Part shown: positions 11,480 to 22,366 of the stretch, piece by piece | Layout: every line of letters begins with the position of its first letter | How positions within the stretch are numbered: the stretch's first letter is position 1 | Source of the DNA: Owenia fusiformis | Lineage: Eukaryota; Annelida; Polychaeta; Sabellida; Oweniidae | DNA length: 64,000 nt | Direction: 5' to 3' | Assembly: GCA_903813345.2 (NCBI GenBank) | Contig: CAIIXF020000012.1 | Span: 372,001-436,000, forward strand | The notes under the pieces: model-generated | Seen by the model: only the letters and a program-made list of their open reading frames with translations | Told to the model about the DNA's origin: nothing | Database searches by the model: none | Position numbers and translations under genes: made by a program

Positions 11480-12520
11480 TCACGCAAATCCCTTGATAGT
11501 GGGGGGAATTTAGTGGAAAATATTTCAAATGGTGATACAAGCAAATTTATTGGCTTAATCTGTTATTTAAACTATTTGGAAAAATTCTGTCCCTGTGATC
11601 GATCAAACTGAACACTTTTTCAGGAAAAAATTCAAGATGGCTGCCGTATATGTGTAATTCGATACAAATGACACTCTAGATTCATATATAGAGATAAATA
11701 TGGTTTAAAATTATATTGATTCAGTAGTAAAGCATATACATTATATCTAGAAATACAGTTACATTCATTAATGAGCTGAATTTGGGCAAAATGACTTTAT
11801 ATAGGGATTTTACAAGGTCCTATTTTGGGAGCACTCTTATTTTGCAACAACTTTAGTCATTAAACTTGTTTTCTTGAATAATGTTGATATTTCACACATA
11901 ATTCAATCTAATATTTCAAGTTTACATGAAAACACTGTCCTACAAGTACCAAGTCGACTTCGAAGGAGTCTCGCAAGGTTCTACTACACTCCATTATTAT
12001 CACAATCTCTTGGAATTCGGTGGAAAATATTCAAAATTGCGATACATGCAAATTTATGGGCTAGTCAGTTATTTATGCAAATAAGAAAAATTCAAACCCT
12101 CAAATCAGCCAAACCTAATACTATTTCAGTAAAAAATTTAAGGTTGTCGAAATATGTACATAATTCGGTAAAAATGACACCTTAGATTCATACATGGAGA
12201 TAATATGGTTAAAAAATAGGTTCACTCAGTACTAAGACATGCAAATATATTTAGAAATGCTATGATCTTCTTTGATTTGAATTTTAGCAAAAAGAGTTTT
12301 ATAGGAGTTCTTCAAGGTTCTATTTTGGCCCTCTCTCTTAGAACTTGAATTACTTTATAACATTCTCTAATACATTTAATATCTAAGACATAATTCAAGA
12401 ATATATTTCAAGTTTGAATGAGAATATTGTCAACCAAGTATTAATGCCAACATTGAAGTAGTCTTCCAAGGTTCTACCTTAGTCAATTATTATCACAATC
12501 TCTTAATAGTATGATGAAAT
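11480..12520. repeat. Diverged tandem duplication, unit about 500 bp
   Basis: Related blocks recur, with phrases such as GTGGAAAATATTYAAAATKG, AATTCGRTAMAAATGACAC and TAGATTCATAYATRGAGATAA near 11515/12020, 11655/12160 and 11675/12185. The open frame 11874-12185 overlaps this repeat and has no recognisable domain, so I do not call it a gene. Confidence 0.5.
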
Positions 12521-12789
12521 AAGGGCAGGTAGACAAGAACTTATTAATTATACAAAATTACATGTGGAATTGCACAATACTGTACATTTAAGTACAGATT
12601 TTTTACAAAAGCAAACTTAACACATCTAGAGACTTGCTGGGTTTAGAGCCCTGTGTCGAGTTGTCTACAGTGAGGTCAACAGTAAAGGCCATGTGATGTT
12701 GCAGCTATAACACAGCTAATAGCAGAAACAAAGCAACACTAAACCAACTTGCCAATTGTATGGCTTGATATAACTAAGGCAGCAGTGTA

Positions 12790-13138
12790 CCACACAAATG
12801 AACTCAACAGCTTTGAAGCATTATAATGTTCCTCAACATGTGATTGGCTTTGAGATAGAGCACCTTGAAGCTATTCAGTTGAGATTCTCTACTGAAACAA
12901 TCACCACTGGTTGGCAGCGTTTAGAGAAGGGAATCATGGCAGGCTGCATATTACTATTCATGGCAGCTATGAACATCCTTCTGAAAGGAGCCACAAGGAG
13001 TGCAATGAATTTAAAATGAGAAATGGTAACCCACATCCAACATACTATAGTATCACATTTTCATGGATTGATGGGGTCACTCTAGCAAATGACACTGAAA
13101 TAACCATTCTGTGTATCTCCACCCAACTAAAAAACCTA
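12790..13138 (+). pseudogene. Reverse transcriptase fragment, TTGWQRLEKGI family
   Basis: The frames give ITTGWQRLEKGIMAGC, LFMAAMNILLKGATR and, further on, FSWIDGVTLANDTE. Together these match an RT family common in aquatic invertebrates, in which TTAWQRLEVGI.MGCTISP.LF is followed by YMDDVT. Here the SPI segment is lost, the reading switches between two frames near 12950, and YMDD reads as a degenerate WIDG. It is a decayed copy, cut off at 13143 by a foldback. Confidence 0.65.
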
Positions 13139-13142
13139 GTAA

Positions 13143-13758
13143 CCAGGGGGTCATTAACAGAACTTTCGCAAAGTTACGAATTCGCAAGTCAATTGTTAAT
13201 TTTACAAATTTGGTAAATGTGCATTAACAGAACTTTCGTAAAGTTACGAACGATTCGCAAAGTTACGAAAAAATGACGTCACATGTGCTTTCGTTCGTAA
13301 CTTTAATAGCACCTCAGACCCTTTCATAACTTTGCGAATGGCATATTTCTCATCCAGTTCTTATGTAAGGGATACAGGTTGGCAGCAATAAATTGTTCTT
13401 TATACGCATGCTAAGTTTCAAGCTAAAATATCCACCTATTCTCACATGATAAGCAAATATGTTCCTGAGCGGGGAATCTTTGAAATTGCGGAGACAGGTT
13501 TAATCACAGCGCGCAATGATATCAAATGACATCATATTTTTATTTGTGCTAAATAATGATATAAGATGACGTCACAATTTGAAATTCGTTTACGAACGAT
13601 AAAACTTATGAATGATTTACGAAAGTGTTCTGTTAATGGCCGATTCGTAACTTTACGAATTCGTAAGTCATTCGTAACTTTTTAAATATTTACGAATTTC
13701 ATAAAGTTGCGAATTACGAATTTGTAACTTTGCGAAAGTTCTGTTAATGACCCCCTGG
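13143..13758. mobile_element. Foldback element, CCAGGGGGTCATTAACAG ends
   Basis: The termini CCAGGGGGTCATTAACAGAA and the complement at 13739-13758 are followed inward by matching arms with TTCGCAAAGTTACGAA motifs in both orientations throughout. Total length is 616 bp with no coding potential. I could not define a target duplication. It interrupts the RT fragment to its left. Confidence 0.75.
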
Positions 13759-13925
13759 GAATCATATCAAATGTTGCAGTCTCCTGGAAGCTCTCTGTCA
13801 TTTCCTTATAGAACACTAAATGACACAAAACTTACCCAACCAACTAGGCAAGGCAGGACGGCCTAATAGAACATCAAAATATTGACCCAGTTGTCACAAG
13901 TACTTCAAACTGCCTAAAGAGACCT

Positions 13926-15415
13926 TTTTTTAATATATATTAACGATTTACCTGACAACTTAAACTCCAAAGCTTTTATTTTTGCTGATGATACGTCACT
14001 TTATGATGCCTATGACAGAAACTCTGACATGCTATTGAATTTAAATCAACCCCTTCAACAAGATCTGAACAATCTTAACCAATGGGCAACCACTTGGCGC
14101 ATGCAATTTAAAGCCCAAAAAAGTGCTGATCTAACCTTTTATGGCCAAAGAACCCAATTAGCAGCTCAACCATCATTAACTTTGGGAAATGAGCAAATAC
14201 CAATGACAGATACCCATAAGCACTTAGGAATAGTGTTAGATAAACACTTAAACTTTAATGCCCACATTGACCAACTGATTAACAAATTGACAATTTTAAT
14301 GAGGCCACTGAAGGCTCTTAGTAAAAAGTTATCAAGCAAACATCTTGAAACAATTTACAATGCTTACTTCATACCCCACTTAGATTACTGTGACATAATT
14401 TACAATAAAGCATCAGCTCTTAAGCTCCAACCTCTCGAAAGTCTGCACTATAGAGCAGCCTGCCTAGTTTCAGGTGCTATTCATGGGTCAAATACTGATA
14501 AGGTACTTTCTTCTCTAAATTGGAAAAAGCTGGCATCGAGAAGAGATGAGCACTTAAAAATCTTTATTTTTAAGGCACGCTTTAATGCTTTACCTCCCTT
14601 CATCTGTGATGTGGTGAGAACTTATGAAATTGTTCACACTAGAAGGCTGAGAGATCAGCCAGATTATCAGATTCCATTACATACTAGCGTCTCAACTAAA
14701 AAATCTACAATCTTTAGTGCCATCTCAGCTTGGAATGGGCTTCCACCAACTATCCGAGTTGGGCAGCCAATCTCTAGATTTAAAAGATCAGTCAGGAAGC
14801 AAAGGAGCCATGCATCCTTACCCACATCCAAAATGGAGTATACTATGCCAAGACAAACTGAAATTACTTTCAACAGACTTAGAGCTGGACTCTTGCTTAA
14901 TAGCCATTTATATGCCCACAATTTTACCACAATTAATGATCCCAAATGTCCATGTGGTGCAGCTCATCAAACCACTTCTCATTTTCTAATCAAATGTCCA
15001 CTGCTCATAAATGAAAGGGAATTGCTTCTTGCAGGACTCGACGAACTGGAATGTCTGCCAGATTTCAGAAATTTAACAATCTCTAAGAAATCAGATACAC
15101 TTTTGTATGGGGATACCAACCTTAGTGATGTGATGAATAGCAAAATTATTGAAATCGTGGCTCACTATGTCTCAACAGCAATCACAGTTTTAAACAGCCA
15201 GTGAAACATTCTAAATTCCTTTGGGAACCTTATGGGTGGGATGGGGAGCAAGCATACATATAGACTGAACATACTACGTGGTTTTTGTATTTTGTATTTC
15301 CTGTATTATATTTTTAATATTTACTATGCCGATAATGTTATTAAGTTAACAAAGGCATACTTTTGTATATCAATATCAAGGAAATTGAAATAAATAAACT
15401 GAAAAAAAAAAAAAA
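13926..15415 (+). mobile_element. 5'-truncated LINE with poly(A) and target duplication
   Basis: The insertion begins inside the RT domain and ends with AATAAACTG followed by a poly(A) tail of about 16 bases. It is flanked by AAAGAGACCT (13916-13925 and 15416-15425; the leading A residues are ambiguous with the tail). It is therefore a genuine single LINE insertion, 5'-truncated as is usual for target-primed reverse transcription. The ORF is intact, which suggests a fairly recent insertion. Confidence 0.85.
13927..15204 (+). CDS. LINE ORF2 C-terminal half (RT thumb to zinc motif)
   Basis: An uninterrupted reading frame starts at the truncation point, without a natural start codon. It opens with LIYINDLPDNL and IFADDTSLYD, where FADD is the RT catalytic motif. 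It continues with the thumb region HLGIVLDKHLNFNAHI and IYNAYFIPHLDYCDIIYN, then the FSAISAWNGLP segment. It ends with a CPCG-x(4)-TTSH-x(4)-CP zinc-type motif typical of CR1/jockey-group LINEs. The endonuclease, the 5' RT and ORF1 are missing, so it cannot move by itself. The absence of stops over 425 codons means little decay since insertion. Confidence 0.85.
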   Translation, partial: FLIYINDLPDNLNSKAFIFADDTSLYDAYDRNSDMLLNLNQPLQQDLNNLNQWATTWRMQFKAQKSADLTFYGQRTQLAAQPSLTLGNEQIPMTDTHKHLGIVLDKHLNFNAHIDQLINKLTILMRPLKALSKKLSSKHLETIYNAYFIPHLDYCDIIYNKASALKLQPLESLHYRAACLVSGAIHGSNTDKVLSSLNWKKLASRRDEHLKIFIFKARFNALPPFICDVVRTYEIVHTRRLRDQPDYQIPLHTSVSTKKSTIFSAISAWNGLPPTIRVGQPISRFKRSVRKQRSHASLPTSKMEYTMPRQTEITFNRLRAGLLLNSHLYAHNFTTINDPKCPCGAAHQTTSHFLIKCPLLINERELLLAGLDELECLPDFRNLTISKKSDTLLYGDTNLSDVMNSKIIEIVAHYVSTAITVLNSQ

Positions 15416-15425
15416 AAAGAGACCT

Positions 15426-17100
15426 AAAGCAACATATGTGATTCAGGCAACAGATTGGAAGGTGACTAATTGTAATGACTATTACAATGAGACTCCTTTA
15501 TTGCCCAAAATGACTTGATTGTCATCACATCAGAACAATATGATAGTCCCTTTCCTGGCTGTTAAATTCTGCTGGAGTTACACCAACAGAGTGGAACAAG
15601 GCTCTCTTAGAAATAGGCCAAATAGAAAAATTGTGACTATGGCTGCATTGTGCAGAGCTGGCTGAATAACTGGGCGAGGTTTGATCAACCTGTTTTCCAA
15701 CCTCTCTGAGTTTGTATGCAGCTTTAGGGGTAGAAGCAGAAAAAATGGAAATTAAACTGAAAAAAGACTAAAGCTGCTAATCACAACAAAACCTGAAGGA
15801 CAATAGCCGCCACAAGCAATGATACTCCATTGTTTAAACGTCAAAATCCTGCAATTATTTTCTTGCTGGTGTCAAAGTAATGGTATGGTGTTGTAGTTGT
15901 AAAACATGGTAAATACATTGATAAATCTGCAAAATCTGCAAAACAATATTCAGTTGTTTTGGCAACTTCAGTTGTTTTGGAAATTTACACAAATTGATTT
16001 TGTTGTAAATTAGTGCATTTGTAAGTGTAAAGAATAAGAAGGGTGTCACAAGTGAACCTTAAACGGCTCCTATGTAATAATGACTTTTAAAAACTGATTT
16101 TGTTGTAAATTAGTGAATGTATTTTCCTAATTATACAACAGTAGTACCAATGATGTTAAATTTATTAAATTAAATAGAGTATCCATTGTACCAATTTGTG
16201 AGAATACAAAATAAGAAGGGTGTCAGGAATGAACCTTGCTTAACTCCTAATTATTTATTTTGACTTGAGTTCATAACAGTATTATGTTTTATGTGTGTAT
16301 GTTGTATACCACAGCTCTAAACATAGAGATAAACATGTCTAATCATACTCTGATGAAATCATAGCAACCTCTCTATTTTATGATCATATTACATTACATT
16401 ACATAGTGATACATGTACTACATAAACATGTAATCATACAAATATATAAAATATGTTGTGACCTATACAGTTATAATAATCATATTATAATATCCAGTTA
16501 CCTTTGAAGATGGTCTGAATGTACTTATTTGTTTTCTGTTGATACACGTTTCTAACTTAATCCTACAGAATGATAAAATTGACCACAACTTCCTTTTTCC
16601 AATTTTATGGGGTAGGGCACTTTCAACGCTTTTTAAAAAATTTTAATTTTTCAATAATTAAAATCTTCATATTGTATTATCAGGCAAAGTTATTAGATGT
16701 TTTTTAAATAATAATTAATGTTATTTGTCCTTGCATTCTTTATTTGAACCTAGAAAATGAACATTATTTCCCATTTTGCGCCAAATCGTCACACTTTGGG
16801 GCCATTGGAGAGGGCTAAAATTTAGTTTAAAAATTTGAAAAAAATTCACATGACTATTTTCACCTTAAAGAACAACATTTCACCATGAGAGCATGAATTT
16901 TCCCCAAAATTTTTTTTTGCCCACCCTACATGTTATTTAAGTCATACTTTGTCGGCCATCTTGAATTTTGGGGGGAAAAAGTGAAATATTCCGTCGATCA
17001 CAGGGACAGATTTTTTGAAAAAGGTTTTAAGAAGCAGAAAAGCCAAAGTTTATACTTGTATCACCATCTGAAATATTCTGCCTAATATAGGGGTAAATTC
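15426..17100. other. Interior of the hAT-like insertion, no gene
   Basis: AT-rich. It contains a diverged direct duplication (TGATTTTGTTGTAAATTAGTG near 15993 and 16095, each followed by AATAAGAAGGGTGTCA). From about 16990 on it matches 11490-11615 in inverted orientation. No exon or domain seen. Confidence 0.4.
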
Positions 17101-17443
17101 CCCCCACTATGAATGTCCCGGGACATCCTGCAAATTTAGGTGGATGTCCCGCGAAATCCCGCAAATTTAGGGCACTTTTTCTAGAAAATCTGTCCCTCTA
17201 TGAAGTTTTTGCTGGTAAACCTGTTAACTGTCCCGCAATTAGGGTGTTTGTCCCTCGAATGGTCCCGCGAAATCCCGCGAATTTGATAAAAAAAATTGGC
17301 CTATAAGCGCAATCACGCAAATCCCTTAAATGTCCCGCGAAATCCCGCGAATTTAGTAGATGTCCCGCAAAATCCCGCGAATTTTGGGCACTGGGTCTAA
17401 AAAATCTGTCCCGCGAGAAAATCTTTGGGGGTTGACAGTACTG
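17101..17443. repeat. CCCGCGAAATCCCGCGAA subterminal repeats
   Basis: Repeated GTCCCGCGAAATCCCGC and GAATTT units form the right subterminal region of the hAT-like insertion. They match the left subterminal motifs at 9985-10075 (GTCCCGCGAATGGCGGG). Such repeats are usual transposase-binding sites in hAT-type elements. Confidence 0.6.
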
Positions 17444-17951
17444 TAAAGCGAACCTAGAAATCCTAGTTAAATATATCACCTAAAGCGAACCTACTGAAAG
17501 GCTGGGAGATAATGAAGATTCACAATGCACAATAATTTTGTAAAGCAGTTACCTGGAAATTTAAAACAGTTTCAGAAATAAAGGACTTCACAAACTTCCA
17601 TGTAGATAATTCATTTTTGATTGGACTCGAGTCTGGAAACTAGAGTTTGAAATAAAGGTAAGATGAGACTTGATTGTTTAAACATTTGAAACATGAGACA
17701 CTTCGGGGTTTCAGATAAGGCAGCCTCAAAGACAGTATAAGTTAAACAAAGGTGTGTCAAAATTAAGCAAATTTCCATGAAGGTCAAACCACATGTTTCA
17801 CAAATGATTTCAAGGCAAAGATGTATTGATGAGAATGAAAACTACTCTATGTAACTAGAAATAACTTTCTTTTAAAGGACCACGGACGGTATCGCAACAG
17901 ATTTCAGTCATATATTGGATTTTGGCTATTTTCTGAGGATTTGAACAGGTG

Positions 17952-18449
17952 CAGGGCTGTCAACTTGGGACCACCTAATATGAGTGACTTCAAAATGTTG
18001 GACACCTAAGTCCAAATCTGAACACTTTTGTCCAAATTTTGAACACCTTTGGCCAACTTTTAAACACCTTTGGCCAAAGTTTGTGCACCTTTGCCAAACT
18101 TTGAACACCTCAAATTTTTCGCGCTCGCTTCGCTCGCGATATCGTCAACGGGGGGGGGGGGGGGGGGGGGGTAGGTACGAAAAATTTCCAATGAACATGC
18201 GTGACACATACGGGATTCGCGTGACAAATCCGAACAAATTGCGTTCGGTTTTTTCCGGCGTGCGTATTTTTACCGTATCGTAAACATATTTCGAAAAAAT
18301 TTCTACAGAAATATTTTTGCTTGACAATTACCAGGTAAAATGCGTATTTTGCGTGACATTTTCTGTCACGCAAAAAAAACTGGCGTGACTTCAAATTCTT
18401 CAGCAAATGCGTGACAAATACGCAAATTGCGGGACAGTTGACAGGCCTG
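17952..18449. mobile_element. hAT-like element with 6-bp target duplication
   Basis: The ends are CAGGGCTGTCAAC and the complement GTTGACAGGCCTG, with CAGGTG on both sides (17946-17951 and 18450-18455). The empty site, ACAGGTGCATATGTTAGG, survives in the second family member near 31868 and in the opposite arm near 19000, which proves the insertion. Inside are TTTGGCCAAAG-type repeats (18030-18110), a CGCTCGCTTCGCTCGCG palindrome and an uninterrupted run of 22 G at 18150-18171. At 498 bp it is non-autonomous. Confidence 0.85.
18150..18171 (+). repeat. G22 homopolymer
   Basis: Twenty-two consecutive G on the plus strand, next to a GC-rich palindrome (GCTCGCTTCGCTCGCGA) within the hAT-like element. 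The tract can form a G-quadruplex, and its length is also likely to be unreliable in assembly. Confidence 0.9.
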
Positions 18450-19233
18450 CAGGTGCATATGTTAGGCCAATGCATTAACTCCAGGACAAGCAGTCATAGA
18501 GATTATAAAATAATTTGGACTTTAAGACAGGGAAGGTGCAAACACCCCATTAACATGTTTTTCTGTAATGTTGTCCTGATTTCCAGCCCTTTCCACACCT
18601 GTTTTTCAATGTTTGTTGCATCGATCACTCTTTTGCGTTTTGAGACATGGTTAAGATCTTTAAATGAAAATATGATTCATGCAGGGGTTTTAAAGATATA
18701 AATTTTGGATGATCAAAATTAAGCTGAAAACAATGGATCACATGAGTTTTCCCTATGGGAAAATAACATGGGAAATACATGTACTGTTTTTCACTTTATC
18801 CCAAATAACTCATATTTTAGAGGTTAACTGTGTCTCAAAGTGCAACATATTGGTGCATCAAACATTGAAAAAACATATGTGGAAAGGGCTGAAAATAAGG
18901 ACAACATTTCAGAAAAACCTTCCCTGTCTCAAAGTTCAAATTATTTTATTACCTCTATGAGTGCTTGATCTGGAGTTAATGCATTGGCCTAACATATGCA
19001 CCTGTTCAAATCCCCAATAAATAGCCGAAATCCAACACATGACGGTTTGAAGACCAAATAAACACCTTTTGCTATATTATGCTATATAAGCATTGTGATG
19101 CTTGTATTTAAACATGCGCTGTATGAACACTTTATACTCAAATATTTTCATGATTTATCCCACATACCCCGAAACACGAGTAGCCATAGTGACCATATTT
19201 TTCATCAAAGTTAAGATGGTCAATAACATTTGG

Positions 19234-20228
19234 CAGTCTCACGCCCGGTGATCTGATTAAATGAACGGAGGGGGAGTAGCTGATTTTCGGTAAATTCAAC
19301 AAATGTTGAAGATTTATTTTTCAAGCAAAAGTTTACAATTGAATGGCTACATGAATAGGTGCAGTGCACAGGGAAATATGTTAGGTCTTCTTGGATTTTT
19401 TTTGAACTGATGGAGTTCTAAGATAAAAGGTCTATTAAAAAAGGCGCAGCGTCGCCAACGTGCAAATGCCAATGTTTTTGCTATAAATCAAGCAACAATG
19501 GTCTGCACGACATGTAATAAATATATAAGCGACATTTTTATATCACAAAATTCATTGCCGGTTTTTTTAAATAATTTTCCAAATGATAGATAAAAAATAA
19601 TCGAAAATAATTAAAATTGAACGGAGGGGGAGGGGGAGTGAACGGAGGGGGGGGAGTAAAATGTCTTTAAGGTGGAAGAAATTTCCACAAATTCGTGTAC
19701 TTGAAAAATGAACTCACTTACTCAGTTACTTGATGTTACAACTCTGAAAAGTGAAAAATGGGGACATATGGATTTATTGGAAGTTTTCATATGTCTTATA
19801 GAGAAATTACTCCCCCCCCCTCCATTCAATTTTAATAATTTTCGATTACTTTTTATATAACGTATGGTAACATGTTTTACAAAACCCAATAGTTTTGTGA
19901 TAATTACTTCACCTACAAGTATTTATTACAGGTCGTGGAGACCCCTGTTGGTTGATTTACAGCAAAAACATTGGCATTTGCATGTTGGCAACGCTGCACT
20001 TTTTTAATAGATCTTTTATTTTAGAACTCCACAGTTAAAAAAAATCCAAAAAGACCTAACATATTCCCCCGTCCACTGCGTCTATTCATTTAGCCATTCA
20101 ATTGTAAACTTTCTCTTGAAAAAATAAATCTTCAAGATTTGTTGAATTTTCTACCGAAAATCAGCTAGATCTACTCCCCCCTCCGTTCATTTCTTCTGAT
20201 CACCGGGCGTGATTCTTATTTGAGACTG
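19234..20228. mobile_element. Foldback element, CAGTCTCA / CACGCCCGGTGATC ends
   Basis: Both ends have CAGTCTCA and CACGCCCGGTGATC in inverted orientation; the right end has 10 extra bases between the two. The arms continue inward for about 270 bp (AATGAACGGAGGGGG, ATGTTAGGTCTTYTTGGATT, GCCAATGTTTTTGCT). The middle holds a second inverted pair of AATGTTTTCGATT-like AT-rich sequence and G/C runs. No coding region and no clear target duplication. Confidence 0.75.
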
Positions 20229-20448
20229 TATTTAACACCTCCTGTGAAAATTTGAATGAAAAGGGCACAAAACTCTTAGTTTGAGAGGGATTTTCTCTAA
20301 ACTAACAGTATCGATTGACCTGGAATTTGAAAACAATTATAGAGACTACTTTTCCATGTTTTTCCAACACGGTTACAGTAAGAGAGTTGGCACAATGGGG
20401 GAACTTTAGGGTACGATTTCTTCATAATTAGCCTTCTTTAATTCTAGA

Positions 20449-20582
20449 TACCATATACCATATTTTCTAAAATACCATATACCATATTTTTTACACCTCT
20501 TATACCATATACGATAAATTTTGCCCCCTCTTATACAATATACAATAAATTTTCAGCCTCTTATACGATATACAATATCTCT
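20449..20582. repeat. ACCATATAC tandem repeat, copy B
   Basis: Units of CCATATACCATATTTT and CTCTTATACNATATACAATA. It matches 4800-4920 and directly follows the LINE part 20590-20935 in minus sense, so the two repeat blocks look like the two edges of one disrupted LINE. Confidence 0.7.
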
Positions 20583-20589
20583 ATACACC

Positions 20590-20935
20590 CCCCCCTCTAG
20601 TGTTAGTGTTTATTTGAGGGCTGAAGTATGTAGGTATAGAGTGTATAGTGATGGCTGCTAAGTTGTGAGTTCCTTTGCCTGAGAAAAGGGAAAGTCTAGA
20701 AGTCTCCCGACGGGATTGTAGTGATTCCCACTGCAGGTGTTGGAGAGCTTGGGTGACACAGCCTGGTTCCCTAGAGTGACATTGGTAACAAATCTGGCTG
20801 CCTCCTTTGTACCTGTTCCAGCATGTTGATATCCTGCTGGCGGTAAGGATCGATCCCATGTATATTCTAGGTTTGGCCGTACTAGTGACTTGTATACCCT
20901 GGTATTTCTCCCCTCTGCGTGTATCAGTATCATAT
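20590..20935 (-). pseudogene. LINE ORF2 fragment, upstream of the 4.6-kb piece
   Basis: The minus-strand reading gives VYKSLVRPNLEYTWD, then after a frame change AARFVTNVTLGNQ and later LSLFSGKGTHNLAAI. This is the stretch YK.LVRP.LEYAS.VWDP......L..VQRRAARFV of CR1/jockey-type LINEs, which in an intact protein comes directly before the TRQFHP...WNTLP segment found at 4598-4790. At least two frameshifts make it a relic. Confidence 0.7.
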
Positions 20936-22067
20936 GATTTTATAAAAGGTACACATTTGCGAATAAATAGTTCAGAAGACAGTGGAATCGTCGATTTAAT
21001 TCCTCACTTAGTTACGAAAACGGTAAAATCGTACCCTCGACGTTCCGACATTTTGTTACCGAAACGAGGAGGGGTGTGATATGTGGCAAATACCCCCATG
21101 GTCAAAATGAAATGTATAAGATGTAAAATGAAGAGTGACAATGTTAATAATACTTTGGAAAATATTTAAGTGGACACGATAGACTGGGGTCATTAAGTTC
21201 AGCAAGGGTGCATTGACTTAACATCGTTGACTTAACATGCTTAACATTACATGCCAGGCATATCATCATATCCTAATACGGCCCATTAACGGTTTCTAAT
21301 CCATTGATTATCACAAAATACTGAAAATACACCTATGACCCGAAATAGACCATCCTTGCTGCAATGGTATTTTACAAGTATATATAGTATTACTTTTAAG
21401 CATAAATGAAGTCCTTTGAAGAAGGATGCGAAATGACCTCAAACTAAATAATTTCACAATTTGACACAACTATATTTTCATATCTTTTCCCTACAAAATG
21501 GCTACAATACTGTGTCAGTGCATAGAAAAATGTTTCAAACTTTTATGTTGTCATACGTTTACACAAATGTCATACAAACCAAGTAAATCCAAAGATTATA
21601 CTATTATTGATTGATACTGACATATTTGGATAGGACGGAGTGATGCTTGAGCCATGCAAATTGATATTGACCTAATGAAGTGCCCCCGGCACTTCAGTGC
21701 TGATTTTGAATGTTACTAGGTCAAAAAGATACTAGTGTACACATACAAGTAATGATTAAACCAGTACATTCTGAGTTGAAATATTTAATATTTTTTTCAT
21801 GGGGTATTTGGATCTGCAATGGGGCCTTCAGGTGAAAATATACTAAACAAAGTTTTCTCCAAAACTCATTAGAGTCTCGAGATAGACGTCCTTGGTCCCA
21901 TATATGGTATGGGGACCTTGAAACATGCCAGTTGTAAATATATGGGGCAGAATATCGATTTTGCATTCTGGGAGCCCAATCCTCCTTGATCGGTGAAATT
22001 CACTTCAGAAAATTACGAACGTTTATTCATTCAATCGTTCGTATATTATGCGTGAAGAGTAAATGTA

Positions 22068-22079
22068 TGCGCATGCGTG
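22068..22079 (+). promoter_or_regulatory. NRF1-like site upstream of RNF185
   Basis: TGCGCATGCGTG, one mismatch from the NRF1 consensus YGCGCAYGCGCR, lies about 290 bp before the RNF185 start codon. NRF1 sites are typical of housekeeping promoters in animals. Assignment is by motif and position only; similar motifs occur at 1388 and 2646 without an attached gene. Confidence 0.35.
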
Positions 22080-22366
22080 TGCAACATCATATATCCGGTT
22101 TGAAAAAAAAACATTTTGTTTATCTATATTTAGTTGTATAAGGATATATTTAGGCGTTTTAGTGACAATTATACCAGCTAATTTATAATGAGCCATATCT
22201 TTAAACATTGGAACAGAATTTATTCGAAGAAATAGAGTGGAATTCCGCTGAAAAACTTTCGCTTGAAATATTGACTTTCTTGTTTTTCTAAACACTGATT
22301 CGGATTCGGAAGCAGCAGACTAAGAAAACCCAGATTTTAGTCCACACTCTGATGTAAAAACAAACA

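Larger units (their letters stand above)
9972..17443. mobile_element. Large hAT-like insertion with 6-bp target duplication
   Basis: The ends are CAGAGCTGTCAAG (from 9972) and the complement of CAGTACTGTCAAC (to 17443). The flanking TAAAGC is present on both sides (9966-9971 and 17444-17449). Subterminal CCCGCGAA repeats occur at both ends. A further inverted pair lies at about 11490-11615 and 16990-17115 (GGGGGGAATTT and GATCACAGGGACAG segments). The element grew to 7.5 kb through internal insertions: the foldback at 10386, the foldback at 13143 and the LINE at 13926. CAG...CTG ends fit hAT elements; a 6-bp duplication is shorter than the classic 8. I see no hAT transposase. Confidence 0.6.
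5500..17506. mobile_element. Palindrome-rich element with inverted ends, interrupted
   Basis: The ends are an 18-bp perfect inverted repeat: CCCAGCCTTTCAGTAGGT at 5500-5517 and its complement at 17489-17506. Just inside each end lie clusters of AGGTTCGCTTTAGGT in both orientations. The right cluster starts near 9660, breaks off at 9971 and resumes at 17444, exactly where the hAT-like element 9972-17443 is inserted. Without that insertion the element is about 4.5 kb. It contains the GAGCCA minisatellite and a TTAA-flanked MITE. I see no transposase and no clear target duplication at the outer ends, so it is either non-autonomous or decayed. Confidence 0.55.
17877..19055. mobile_element. Foldback element, family member 1, interrupted
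   Basis: The arms match in inverted orientation (TGGATTTTGGCTATTTTCTG, TATGTTAGGCCAATGCATTA, AAATAATTTGGACTTTAAGA against 18900-19040). A closer pair of the same family lies at 31792-32505. The left arm is interrupted at 17952-18449 by a hAT-like element. Without it the length is about 680 bp, close to the 714 bp of the second copy. Open frames in the arms are by-products of the palindrome. Confidence 0.75.

Noticed and set aside
14667-14989. Other-frame and opposite-strand open frames inside the LINE
   Set aside because: They are shadows of the intact LINE reading frame 13927-15204.
18110-18475. Minus-strand open frame of 121 codons with a poly-proline tract
   Set aside because: It is the read-through of the G22 run and subterminal repeats of the hAT-like element 17952-18449, not a gene.
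19234-20228. A common 6-bp or 8-bp target duplication for this foldback
   Set aside because: I compared the flanks (ATTTGG left, TATTTA right) and found no match, so I claim only the inverted ends.
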